Shown one piece after another: positions 28,893-37,292 of a DNA stretch of 64,000 nt. This DNA comes from CATQHS01 sp963422655. GTDB lineage: Bacteria > Actinomycetota > Acidimicrobiia > Acidimicrobiales > Aldehydirespiratoraceae. Location of the stretch: the NCBI GenBank assembly GCA_963422655.1, contig OY730440.1, positions 1,178,001 through 1,242,000 of the forward strand, read 5' to 3'. The notes under the pieces are model-generated. The model worked only from the letters and a program-made list of their open reading frames with translations. It did no database searches and was not told where the DNA came from. A program made the translations under genes and the position numbers. The first letter of the stretch is position 1. The number at the start of each line of letters is the position of its first letter.

Positions 28893-29190
28893 CGGAGGTC
28901 TCCTCGCCAGAAATCACATCATCAGATCCGACCACTTCGATCACCGGACGCTGCGGCGACGAGACCCTGGAGAACATAGCGGGCTCGTGCTCGATGTTCT
29001 CATCGTCGATAGGCACGTACCACACAATGTTCTTGCCGTCCCGTAGAGACAGCACAGCCGGTCCGATCTCGAATTGTCGACCGTTCCATTCGTAACCGAC
29101 GATCAGGTGATGCATGGATAATCCGTCGAATGTGAGCTGTTCGGGCTGACTCATGAATTCGAGCGCGCCCTGCGTCGGGTAAGTACTCAC
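28879..29190 (-). CDS. Hypothetical protein of the XRE-ImmA unit (middle gene)
   Basis: A 103-residue protein starting at the GTG at 29188-29190, which overlaps the upstream stop as GTGA. A frame extending to 29247 exists but would overlap the upstream gene by 61 bp. Its sequence (LTFDGLSMHHLIVGYEWNGR, LRDGKNIVWYVPIDDENIEH) suggests a small beta-rich soluble domain. I do not recognise the family. Tight coupling on both sides indicates a function shared with the regulator-peptidase, for example as its target, adaptor or a toxin. Confidence 0.6.
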   Translation of the reverse strand: MSTYPTQGALEFMSQPEQLTFDGLSMHHLIVGYEWNGRQFEIGPAVLSLRDGKNIVWYVPIDDENIEHEPAMFSRVSSPQRPVIEVVGSDDVISGEETSGGYR

Positions 29191-29498
29191 CACTCCTGAC
29201 TGGCTGTGGCGTTTGGCTCTGACCCGGTACCTGCCGTGTATGACCAACTCCCGGGTGGCACCTTTTCGATGATCTCCACACGATCCTGCTCACCCAACTC
29301 CGTAGCCAAATGGTGCCATAAACAGTCATGGATCCAGCTGGCGAGACCACGTGGGCTATGCCGAGCCACAAGATCCGGACACGTCTGACGGTAGCGGGCA
29401 AGATCGGCGCGAGTTGCGTCCACCGCGTTGACGATCGACTCAAGGACCTTGTCCCCAAGCTCCTCCAAGACATCAGATGCTGATGGATAGGATTTCAT
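29187..29498 (-). CDS. Hypothetical protein of the XRE-ImmA unit (first gene)
   Basis: A 103-residue mostly helical, soluble protein (SYPSASDVLEELGDKVLESI, RGLASWIHDCLWHHLATELG). It is first in the three-gene unit, and the second gene starts inside its stop codon. A TATATT box ends about 7 bp before the ATG, so the transcript may be leaderless or nearly so. No family recognised. It is divergent from the ATP-grasp gene. Confidence 0.6.
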   Translation of the reverse strand: MKSYPSASDVLEELGDKVLESIVNAVDATRADLARYRQTCPDLVARHSPRGLASWIHDCLWHHLATELGEQDRVEIIEKVPPGSWSYTAGTGSEPNATASQEW

Positions 29499-29599
29499 AC
29501 CGGAAAATATACCAGCTAGGACCCGAACTTGGTCGGATCCTTAACCATGGCCGCTCCGAGGATTCCGCCCCCGTAGCGCCGGAAGGTTACCATGCCGCC

Positions 29600-31117
29600 G
29601 TGGTGAAAGGCCTGCTCGATGGGTACCGGCCGGGGCCGTGGTTCGACGAAGCCTTCGACGCCGATGGTGCGGTACGCCCTCCCTACGAGCGGGTCGTGGA
29701 ACGGTTCGCCGCCATCGACACCGACGAACTGCACCGGATCGAGCAACTGGTGGCAGCGGAGTTCCGCCGTCAGGGCATCACCTTCACGGTGTACTCCGAC
29801 GACGAGGGAACCGAGCGAACCTGGCCCATGGACCTGTTCCCGCGGATCATCGAGGCGTCCGAGTGGCGGCACCTCGAGCAGGGCCTGGCCCAGCGGATCG
29901 GGGCGCTCAACCGGTTCCTCGACGACCTGTACTCCGGTGAGCAAGCCGCTCTCAACGACGGGATCGTGCCCCGGTGGCTGGTCGTCTCATCGCAGGGATT
30001 CGAGCGCAACGCCTTCGGCATCGACGTTCCTTTCGGGGCTCGCTGCATGGTCGCCGGCATCGATGTCGTGCGGGGAGCTGACGGGTCATACGCCGTACTG
30101 GAGGACAACCTGCGCAACCCCAGCGGTATCAGCTACGTAGTCGAGAACCGCACCGCCATGGTCAAGGCCTTCCCCCGGCTGTTCAACGACCACACCGTGC
30201 ACCCGGTCGACCAGTACGGCCGGCTCCTTCGAGCGACGCTGACCGATGTGGCCCCGCCCTCGGCCAGCGACGACCCCAATATCGTCATCTTGACCCCCGG
30301 CGTCTTCAACAGCGCCTACTTCGAGCACGCCTTCCTGGCCCGGCTGATGGGGGTGGAGCTGGTGGAGGGCCGCGACCTGGTCGTCGACGACCAAGGGGTC
30401 TACGCCCGCACCGTCGGTGGCATCTCCTCGGTCGACGTCATCTACCGGCGCATCGACGACGCTTTCCTCGACCCGGTGTCGTTCCGGCCCGACTCGACCC
30501 TGGGGGTGTCGGGGCTGTTGGCCGCGGCCCGGGCCGGGACGGTCACGATCTGCAACGCCATCGGCAACGGAGTGGCCGACGACAAGGCCTTCTACCCCTA
30601 CGTTCCCGATCTGATCCGGTACTACATGAACGAGAAACCGCTGCTGCCCAACGTGGCGACGTACGTCATGTGGGATGACGACCAGCGAGCCCAGAGCTTG
30701 GATCGGCTCGACGAACTCGTAGTCAAACCGGTGGCGGAGTCGGGAGGTTACGGGATCGTCATCGGCCCCAGAGCGGGCGAGCAGGAGCTCGAAGCGGCCC
30801 GCCACCAGATCGAAGGGGACCCCCGGGGGTGGATCACCCAGGAGCTGGTCGAGCTCTCCAGCCTCCCGGCTCAGGCCGGCACCGGGTTGGCGCCCCGCCA
30901 TCTCGACCTCCGGCCCTTCGTGCTGACCGGGGAACGCACCCGGGTGTTCCCCGGTGGGCTGACCCGGGTGGCCATGCGGGAAGGGTCGCTGATCGTGAAC
31001 TCCTCCCAGGGCGGCGGGTCCAAGGACACCTGGGTGCTGGCCGACGACAACGCTGACGCCGACACCGGCCGGACCGACGGCGCCGACCCAGAAACAGCCC
31101 GGAAGCAAGAAGCGTGA
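29600..31117 (+). CDS. Circularly permuted ATP-grasp protein (DUF404/407 type)
   Basis: A protein of about 505 residues. Conserved blocks include GYRPGPWFDEAFDADG near the N-terminus, RIGALNRFLDDLYSGEQ, YAVLEDNLRNPSGISY, NAIGNGVADDKAFYPYVPD, VVKPVAESGGYGI and LRPFVLTGE. The open frame extends to 29477, but those residues do not look conserved and would overlap the divergent gene, so I use the GTG pair at 29600/29603. ATP-grasp enzymes ligate carboxylates to amines, and a peptide or amide product is likely. The alpha-E and transglutaminase-like genes follow with 4-bp overlaps, a recurrent trio. Confidence 0.88.
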   Translation: MVKGLLDGYRPGPWFDEAFDADGAVRPPYERVVERFAAIDTDELHRIEQLVAAEFRRQGITFTVYSDDEGTERTWPMDLFPRIIEASEWRHLEQGLAQRIGALNRFLDDLYSGEQAALNDGIVPRWLVVSSQGFERNAFGIDVPFGARCMVAGIDVVRGADGSYAVLEDNLRNPSGISYVVENRTAMVKAFPRLFNDHTVHPVDQYGRLLRATLTDVAPPSASDDPNIVILTPGVFNSAYFEHAFLARLMGVELVEGRDLVVDDQGVYARTVGGISSVDVIYRRIDDAFLDPVSFRPDSTLGVSGLLAAARAGTVTICNAIGNGVADDKAFYPYVPDLIRYYMNEKPLLPNVATYVMWDDDQRAQSLDRLDELVVKPVAESGGYGIVIGPRAGEQELEAARHQIEGDPRGWITQELVELSSLPAQAGTGLAPRHLDLRPFVLTGERTRVFPGGLTRVAMREGSLIVNSSQGGGSKDTWVLADDNADADTGRTDGADPETARKQEA

Positions 31118-32091
31118 TACTGGCCCGCCACGCCGAAGCCCTGTACTGGGCCGGCCGTCAGCTCGAACGCAGCGAACACACCACCAGAGCACTGGACGTG
31201 GTGGCCCGCAACACAATGCACTACCGCATACCCCGGGCTCTGGCCGAGTGGGGGCTGCTGCTCGACGTGTTCGGTCTGACCGACCGCTTCCGAGCCACTG
31301 CCACAACTGCGGTCGATCTCGACCGCACCCGGGTGGCCGACTTCCTGTTCGCTGATGCGACCAACCCCGGTTCGGTCGTGTCGTCGGTGCGGCAACTGCG
31401 CGAGAACATACGGACCGTTCGAGACCGGGTTCCGGTGGAGCTGTGGGAGGAAGCCAACCGACTGCACCTCGACTTGGGCGCGGTCGACGCCGCCCACCTC
31501 CTGCACGAAGGGCCCTACGAACTCTTCTCCTCGGTTCGGCGAGGTTGCCAGACCATCTCCGGCGTGGTGGCCGAGGCCATGCCCCGAGACGACGGCTACA
31601 CGTTCTTCGACTCCGGCCGGATGATCGAGCGATCGATCATGACTTGCCGGGTGATCCGGTTCGGTCTCTTCGGTGAGGCCCGCCACTTCGACCACGCCAT
31701 CCTGCTGCGTCTGGTGTCGTCACTGCAGGCCTACCGACGGATGGTCGGCCACGACCACGATCGGTTGGCTCTGGCCGCTTTCCTGCTCCGCACCGAGTTG
31801 GTACCCCGGTCGGTGCTGTCGTGCCTGCGCCGGGTGGACGACCACCTCGAAACGCTCCAGAGGGCAGCGCCGGGGATGGCTCCGGCCCGCCAAGTGTGCG
31901 GCCGGATCCGCTCCGTGCTCGAATTCGGCGACACCGAAAGATCACTGGCCGACGACCATGCCCGCTACCTGCTGGAAATCGAGTCCGGAGTGCTCGACCT
32001 CGGCCACATGGTCGCCAGCTACGCCTTCAACCCGATCCACTCCACCGGCCTGCACGCTCAATTCGTGCGACCGGGAGGGAGCGGGCCATGA
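31114..32091 (+). CDS. Alpha-E domain protein (DUF403)
   Basis: A 325-residue all-helical protein opening with ILARHAEALYWAGRQLERSE, the hallmark of the alpha-E family (LARxAExLYWxGRxxERAE). It overlaps the ATP-grasp gene by 4 bp (GTGA) and the transglutaminase-like gene by 4 bp (ATGA). The molecular activity of the family is not established. Constant association with the permuted ATP-grasp protein suggests they act on the same product. Confidence 0.9.
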   Translation: MILARHAEALYWAGRQLERSEHTTRALDVVARNTMHYRIPRALAEWGLLLDVFGLTDRFRATATTAVDLDRTRVADFLFADATNPGSVVSSVRQLRENIRTVRDRVPVELWEEANRLHLDLGAVDAAHLLHEGPYELFSSVRRGCQTISGVVAEAMPRDDGYTFFDSGRMIERSIMTCRVIRFGLFGEARHFDHAILLRLVSSLQAYRRMVGHDHDRLALAAFLLRTELVPRSVLSCLRRVDDHLETLQRAAPGMAPARQVCGRIRSVLEFGDTERSLADDHARYLLEIESGVLDLGHMVASYAFNPIHSTGLHAQFVRPGGSGP

Positions 32092-33047
32092 GGCTCGACA
32101 TTCGTTACCGCATGAGGTTCCGGTATGACGGGTTGGTGCGTGAGGCTCACAACGAAGTCCGCGTCCGCCCCCAGGACCGGCCCGAACAGCGCTTGTTGGC
32201 TTACCGACTCACCACCATTCCCGCCGCCCGGGTGTTGTCGTTCACCGACTACTGGGGCACGTCGATGGACCACTTCGGGCACGTGCCCGAGCACGACCGG
32301 CTCGAGATCATCGCCGAAACGGCGGTGGAGACCCGGCCTCGGAACCCGGTGGGCACTGCCCCCATGGAAGCCCTGCGCAGTCCGGGCTTCGCGATCGGCC
32401 ATGCCGAACTGCTCCGATCGTCCCCGCACGTCGAGTGGGACAGCGAGATCGCCGCCTTGGCCGACGCCACCGTAGCCGGAGCAGGTGACGTGCAGGCCGC
32501 AGTGGTGGCCATCGTGGCCACCACTCGAGGGATCCTGGGTTACGAGCCAGGCTCGACCCGTATCGGAATCCCCCTTCCTGAGCTGGTGACCGGGGGCAGG
32601 GGGGTGTGCCAGGACTTCGCTCACCTCACCATCGGTCTGCTGCGAGCCGTCGGCATACCGGCCCGCTACGTGTCGGGATACCTCTTCGCCGCCGATGAGA
32701 CATCCGACGACGACGGCGACACCAGCCAAGAATCCGTGGAGGTCCAGACCCACGCCTGGGTTGAAGCCGCCATACCGGGCCAGGGCTGGTGGCCCGTCGA
32801 TCCCACCAACGACCGGGTCGTGGGTGAGCGTCACGTCATGATCGGTGCGGGCCGGGACTACGACGACGTGGCCCCGGTACGAGGCGTGTACCAAGGTGAC
32901 GCCACTCCCGAAGTGGAAGCCACCGTCGAGATCCGGCGCATGGAACCAGTCGAGCGGACGATGACAGAACGCCCCCGGCGCCAGGCTCGATTCCAGGTCA
33001 CGATCCCGGCCTGGCCCGACCCGGCCATGGACCAGCAACAGCAGTAG
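32088..33047 (+). CDS. Transglutaminase-like cysteine protease family protein
   Basis: A 319-residue protein starting at ATG 32088. It has an N-terminal beta domain (RLDIRYRMRFRYDGLVREAH) and a papain-like transglutaminase core with triad C174 (GGRGVCQDFAHL), H222 (THAWVEAAIPGQGWW) and D238 (VDPTNDR). It completes the ATP-grasp/alpha-E/transglutaminase set and may cleave or transfer the amide formed by the ligase. The C-terminus ends in a QQQQ run. A weak CCGCAG/CTGCGG hairpin follows at about 33053-33071. Confidence 0.9.
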   Translation: MRLDIRYRMRFRYDGLVREAHNEVRVRPQDRPEQRLLAYRLTTIPAARVLSFTDYWGTSMDHFGHVPEHDRLEIIAETAVETRPRNPVGTAPMEALRSPGFAIGHAELLRSSPHVEWDSEIAALADATVAGAGDVQAAVVAIVATTRGILGYEPGSTRIGIPLPELVTGGRGVCQDFAHLTIGLLRAVGIPARYVSGYLFAADETSDDDGDTSQESVEVQTHAWVEAAIPGQGWWPVDPTNDRVVGERHVMIGAGRDYDDVAPVRGVYQGDATPEVEATVEIRRMEPVERTMTERPRRQARFQVTIPAWPDPAMDQQQQ

Positions 33048-33195
33048 CTCCCGCAGGGGCGTTCTGCGGACCAAGGCGGAAACAGTCTGGTCAGCGGCTC
33101 GAAATCAGATCGAAGGAGGGCACTGTCACACCTGGATGCGAACATGCAGGGCAACCGGTAGGGCCTTCTACGGAACCCTCGAGGGAGGAGCACAA

Positions 33196-33464
33196 ATGAC
33201 CGACCCGACCCCGGTCCGAACTACGCCCAGACCGTTGACGAACGGGTAGCCGTACTCGTCGCCAACGGGTACACGGTGCAGTCACGGTCGGCCACACAAG
33301 TGATACTGGTCCGCGGCCGCCGCCCCAACCACATACTCCACCTCCTGCTCACCGTATTCACGATCGGGTCTTGGGGAATCGTCTGGATCATTCTCACCGC
33401 GACCAACCGGCCCCAGACCAAAGTGATCACCATCGGCGAGCACGGCATGACAGAATCGATGTAA
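33196..33464 (+). pseudogene. Frameshifted small membrane protein gene
   Basis: A good ribosome site (GGAGGAG) precedes ATG 33196, but that frame reads only MTDPTPVRTTPRPLTNG and stops. The other frame from about 33213 reads PNYAQTVDERVAVLVANGYT and continues through ILHLLLTVFTIGSWGIVWII to MTESM. This resembles a common actinobacterial protein of about 90 residues with a two-helix C-terminal hairpin. A single-base indel near 33212 would join the two. Only the last 62 residues could start in frame (GTG 33276). It is a recent frameshift or a sequence error. Confidence 0.6.
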
Positions 33465-33598
33465 CCAGGCAACGAACCTTGCCGACGGCGTCTCGGCGTT
33501 TCGGCGTCCCGCCGACGGCGTCTGGGCGTCCCAGCGGGCCCACCGACCCATCGCCCACCGACCCATCATGGCATCGTAGGAATCGACCCGCAGGGATG

Positions 33599-33692
33599 TT
33601 GACAGCCGCTATTTAGTTGACAGCCGCTATTTAGTTGACAGCCGCTATTTAGTTGACAGTTAGTTGACAGCCGCTATTTATCTTGGTAGTAA
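33599..33692 (+). promoter_or_regulatory. Repeated TTGACA array ending in a candidate promoter for the 17-kb operon
   Basis: An 18-bp unit TTGACAGCCGCTATTTAG occurs at 33599, 33617 and 33635. A truncated 11-bp copy at 33653 and a final copy at 33664 follow. The last TTGACA (33664-33669) is a perfect -35 box and is followed after 17 bases by TAGTAA (33687-33692), a plausible -10. The cupin start codon is 55 bp downstream. The upstream copies have no -10 at that spacing, so they may be regulator sites. The rest of 33465-33598 holds only short GC-rich direct repeats (GACGGCGTCT) and no gene. Confidence 0.7.
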
Positions 33693-33746
33693 TATTCTTG
33701 GTACTAAGATACTGAGCCGGCAAGAACCGGCGGAAATGAGGCTGTC

Positions 33747-34226
33747 ATGGCCAGCAAGTTCGCCGAAGCTGATTTCTACGAGCACGCCCAGCGTTACGGA
33801 GACAAGAAGCTCGACTGGAAGCCGTTCGCCGACCAGGGAGAACTGAACCCCACGTACAAGCGAGCCCACGTTCGTATGGTTGGAGCGAGCATCACCGGCA
33901 ATCACACCGAACCGGGCACTATTCCGGCCGAGAACTTCACCCTGTCGGTGATGATGATGCCTCCCGGCGCCGAGGCCCCCTCCCATGCCCATGAGGTGGA
34001 GGAGGTCTTCTTCGTCGTCGAGGGAGAGCTCACCGCTTGGTGGGAACACGACGACGGAACCATCCTCGAGACCGTTCTCAAGGAGCGGGAAATGATCTGC
34101 TCGCCGGCCGGCATCATGCACGGCCTGCGCAACCACACCGACCAAGAGGCGCTGGTTCAGGTCGTCATCGGTACCGGCCGTCCCCAAAAGCCCACCTACC
34201 TCGACGAGACCCTGGCCGGAAGCTGA
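33747..34226 (+). CDS. Cupin-domain protein
   Basis: A 159-residue single-cupin protein. Motif 1 is in PSHAHEVEEVFFVVEGELTA (H-x-H-x-x-E) and motif 2 in CSPAGIMHGLRN, giving a likely metal site. It is first behind the repeated promoter array and 68 bp before the creatininase-family gene, so it probably belongs to the catabolic operon. Small cupins of this type are dioxygenases, isomerases or ligand sensors; which one cannot be told here. Confidence 0.85.
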   Translation: MASKFAEADFYEHAQRYGDKKLDWKPFADQGELNPTYKRAHVRMVGASITGNHTEPGTIPAENFTLSVMMMPPGAEAPSHAHEVEEVFFVVEGELTAWWEHDDGTILETVLKEREMICSPAGIMHGLRNHTDQEALVQVVIGTGRPQKPTYLDETLAGS

Positions 34227-34294
34227 AGCAGCCGCAACCAGGCGACCTCGCTCACCGGATCGACGGCCGGCATGGATCTCCGATGAGGGACAGG

Positions 34295-35110
34295 ATGAGG
34301 AAAGACCTTTCGATGGCCCCCGTTCTGGCGAAGTTGACGACCAGCGGCGTGGCCCGCATGCTGGCCGAGGGCCCCACCGACGTGATCATCCCGCTGGGCG
34401 CCCTCGAACAGCACGGACCGCACCTACCGATCTCGACGGATCAGGTCATCGCCGAAGCTCTCGCCTTGCGAGCCGCCACCGAAGTAGGAGCATGCGCGGT
34501 CGGGCCATGCGTCCCGATCGGTGTCTCCAACCATCATCTCGGCTTCGCCGGCACTACCACATTGTCGGCACCGGTCATGGCATCGATCCAAGTGGAAATC
34601 GTCACTTCCCTGCTCGCCAATGGATTCCGCAACGCCTACCTGGTGACCGGACACGCCGGCAACTGCGCTTCGATGGCCGAGGCCGTCCGCCGACTGAGCG
34701 AGCGCTTCGGCAATCACGTCGTCGCATTCGACGACTGGCCGGCCCAACGATCCGCGCTCCACGCGGTCGCGACCGATCTCGGGCTCGATCCTGAGCGGGT
34801 CGGCACCCATGCCGGACACTTCGAGACCAGCATCATGTGCTTGCTGGTTCCCGACTTGGTCCAATTGGACAGAGCCGAAGCCGGCTTCATTGGCCCTGCC
34901 CGAGAAGCCAGCCGAATCCTGCTCGGTCAAGGGATGAAAAAACTTTCGAGCAACGGGGTGATCGGAGACCCGCAGGGTGCCTCGGCTGCCGCTGGCCGCG
35001 GTTACCTCGACGCTCTCGTCGCCCATGTGGTCGACGGCATAACCGAGCACCGTCGGCCTTCACCCACCGAGAGTTCTTCACCGCTTGAATCGGCCGAGGC
35101 CGGGCCGTGA
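34295..35110 (+). CDS. Creatininase-family amidohydrolase
   Basis: A protein of about 271 residues with metal ligands E38 and H40 (LGALEQHGPHLP), D49 (STDQV), then VTGHAGN and THAGHFETS. Possible starts are ATG 34283, 34295 and 34313; the middle one is used. Relatives hydrolyse creatinine, formamidopyrimidines or act in mycofactocin maturation, but no mycofactocin genes are present. It overlaps the permease gene by 4 bp, so its substrate is probably an imported cyclic amide or a related lactam. Confidence 0.85.
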   Translation: MRKDLSMAPVLAKLTTSGVARMLAEGPTDVIIPLGALEQHGPHLPISTDQVIAEALALRAATEVGACAVGPCVPIGVSNHHLGFAGTTTLSAPVMASIQVEIVTSLLANGFRNAYLVTGHAGNCASMAEAVRRLSERFGNHVVAFDDWPAQRSALHAVATDLGLDPERVGTHAGHFETSIMCLLVPDLVQLDRAEAGFIGPAREASRILLGQGMKKLSSNGVIGDPQGASAAAGRGYLDALVAHVVDGITEHRRPSPTESSSPLESAEAGP

Positions 35111-36144
35111 GTCAGACGGCGGTCACCACCTCACGTGAGGATCACTGGGCTCGGCGGTTCCTTCCCTGGCTGTTCGACGCCGGCTTCGCTCCCTGCCTGA
35201 TCCTGTCGATCGGCGTGTACATGACCTTCGCGTCGGATGTCTTCCTGACCAGCCGCAACCTCCAGAACATCCTGCTGCAGACCTCGTTTCTGGCCATCGC
35301 CGCCTTCGGTATGACCTTCGTAATCATCGCGGCCGAGCTCGACCTTTCACAGGGTTCGGTGATCGCGCTGATAGGGGTCGTAACCGCCGAGATGATGGTC
35401 CGTCACAACATCTGGGTGGGCCTGCTGGCCGGTCTGGTCACGGGAGCGGCGGTGGGGCTCTTCAACGGCATGGTCAGCGCCGTGCTCAAAGTGCCGTCTT
35501 TCATCACCACTCTGGGAATGCTGGTCATGGCCCGCGGCCTCGCCCGCGAGATAACAGCCGGAAACACCGTCGGGGGTTTGCCGGACTCCTGGGGCGACTT
35601 CTGGTCGCAGGAACTTCTCGGGTTACGCATGCCCATATGGGCCGCAGCCGCGGCCGGGATCTGTGGTCATTCAATCCTGCGTTACAGCCGGTTCGGCTCA
35701 CACGTCTACGCCGTGGGCGGCAACGCCGAAGCGGCGCGCCGGGCCGGAATCAACGTAACCCGAGTGCGACTGGGGGTGTTCCTAACCGGTGGCATCTCGG
35801 TGGTTCTGGCTGGCTACACCCTGCTCGGCCGGGTGGAGTCGGGCCAGCCCAATGCCGCTCAGCTCACGGAGCTCTTCGCCGTCGCGGCGGTTGTGCTCGG
35901 CGGCACCAACCTCTTCGGAGGACGAGGGTCGATTCCTCGAACCATGGCCGGAGTGATCCTGATCGGGCTGATCCGCAACAGCCTCAACCTGCTCAGTGTT
36001 TCGTCGAACATGCAAGACGTGGTGCTCGGGCTGGTGTTCATGCTGGCGATGACCTCGAACCTGGTGCGGGTCCGGGTGCAGCGCTGGACCAGCCGGCTAC
36101 CGACCCGAAACTCCGTGAATCTCGAACTCGACCAACCGGCCTGA
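35107..36144 (+). CDS. ABC transporter permease, ribose/sugar type
   Basis: A 345-residue membrane protein of the BPD_transp_2 (RbsC-like) family. Characteristic motifs are NLQNILLQTSFLAIAAFGMT, ELDLSQGSVIAL and YAVGGNAEAARRAGINV, then LGGTNLFGGRGS near the C-terminus. It starts at GTG 35107, overlapping the creatininase-family gene. The binding protein follows 30 bp downstream, while the likely ATPase is encoded 10 kb later in the same run (46496). Confidence 0.9.
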   Translation: MSQTAVTTSREDHWARRFLPWLFDAGFAPCLILSIGVYMTFASDVFLTSRNLQNILLQTSFLAIAAFGMTFVIIAAELDLSQGSVIALIGVVTAEMMVRHNIWVGLLAGLVTGAAVGLFNGMVSAVLKVPSFITTLGMLVMARGLAREITAGNTVGGLPDSWGDFWSQELLGLRMPIWAAAAAGICGHSILRYSRFGSHVYAVGGNAEAARRAGINVTRVRLGVFLTGGISVVLAGYTLLGRVESGQPNAAQLTELFAVAAVVLGGTNLFGGRGSIPRTMAGVILIGLIRNSLNLLSVSSNMQDVVLGLVFMLAMTSNLVRVRVQRWTSRLPTRNSVNLELDQPA

Positions 36145-36174
36145 AGGCCCCAACCCAACCCCAGGAGGGGAACC

Positions 36175-37233
36175 ATGAGACCAACAAACCCACGACCCGG
36201 GCAAACCAGATTTTGGCAGTTGCTGATCGCACTGACCGCAGTGGTGGTACTGGCGACCGCATGCGGCGTCGCGGTGTCGGAAGAAACGACCGTGTCCGAC
36301 ACCGCGACGCCGGCCACCGAGGCTCCCGCCAGCACGGTCGGAGACGACGAGTGCAGCGAGACCTACGATGTCGCTTACGCCAACCTGGCCACCTTCATCC
36401 TGTACTTCCGCGACCTCGAGGCCGGGTTGGCCGAATTCGGAGCCGACAACTGCTGGAACTTCCAGGCCGCCGACGCTGCCTATGTGATCGAAGACCAAGT
36501 GGCTCAGATCGAAGACTTCGTAACCCAAGGCGTCGACCTGATAATCGCCTCACCCGGCGACCGTCAGGCCCTCACCCCGGCCTATGAAGTCGCCGGTGAA
36601 GCCGGGATCAAGATCCTGTCCACGGGTGACCGGGTCGAGAACGAGGAACTCGAGATCGGTTTCGTCGGAACCGATTGGGGAGCAGAGGGCAGGGCCCAGA
36701 CCCAGTGGATGATCGACCAGATGGGCGGCAGTGGAACCATGGCTCGCATCGGCGGTCCCGGCGCATCCGAATACGTGGAGAAACGCCGTGAAGGGTTCAA
36801 CGAGCTCATGGCCGAGCACCCGGGGATCGATCTGGTCTTCAATCAAAATGCCGACTCGTTCACCCAGGAGGAGGGGCTCCGGCTCGCTCAGGACGCCTTG
36901 ACCGCCAACCCGGATCTCGATGCCATCTGGGCCGACTCCGACGCCCTGGCTCTGGGCGCAACGCAGGCCGTCGACGAAGCCGGCATCGACCATGCCGACA
37001 TCCTGATAACCGGAACCGACGGTGAACCCGCTGCCTTCGATCAGATCAGGGACGGCACCGGTTTGGACGCCACCATCGCTTTGAGGGGATACCAGTGGGG
37101 TCGGCTCACTGCCGAGATCGCCCATCGCTGGCTGACCACCGGCAGCACCGGTGAGGGTTACTTCATCCAAGCACCGACGCTGCTGGTCGATGCCGACGAG
37201 ATAGTGGGCCATAGCAACGCCGATTTCCGCTAG
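36175..37233 (+). CDS. ABC transporter substrate-binding lipoprotein, type 1 periplasmic-binding fold
   Basis: A 352-residue lipoprotein with lipobox LATAC at its N-terminus and a good AGGAGGGG ribosome site. The fold is that of sugar-binding proteins: ADAAYVIEDQVAQIEDFVTQ, VDLIIASPGDRQALTPA, GPGASEYVEKRREGFNEL and ITGTDGEPAAFDQIRDG. It should deliver the substrate to the permease encoded directly upstream. Together with the amidohydrolase and oxidoreductases it suggests a polyhydroxylated, possibly N-containing compound. Confidence 0.9.
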   Translation: MRPTNPRPGQTRFWQLLIALTAVVVLATACGVAVSEETTVSDTATPATEAPASTVGDDECSETYDVAYANLATFILYFRDLEAGLAEFGADNCWNFQAADAAYVIEDQVAQIEDFVTQGVDLIIASPGDRQALTPAYEVAGEAGIKILSTGDRVENEELEIGFVGTDWGAEGRAQTQWMIDQMGGSGTMARIGGPGASEYVEKRREGFNELMAEHPGIDLVFNQNADSFTQEEGLRLAQDALTANPDLDAIWADSDALALGATQAVDEAGIDHADILITGTDGEPAAFDQIRDGTGLDATIALRGYQWGRLTAEIAHRWLTTGSTGEGYFIQAPTLLVDADEIVGHSNADFR

Positions 37234-37292
37234 CGGCGACAACCGCCCCCGCTCCGCCTCACCGGCAACAGTCGAGACCGAACCCGAACACC

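Noticed and set aside
33599..33681. Small CRISPR array
   Set aside because: Units of 18 bp directly abut with no spacers, and there are no cas genes.
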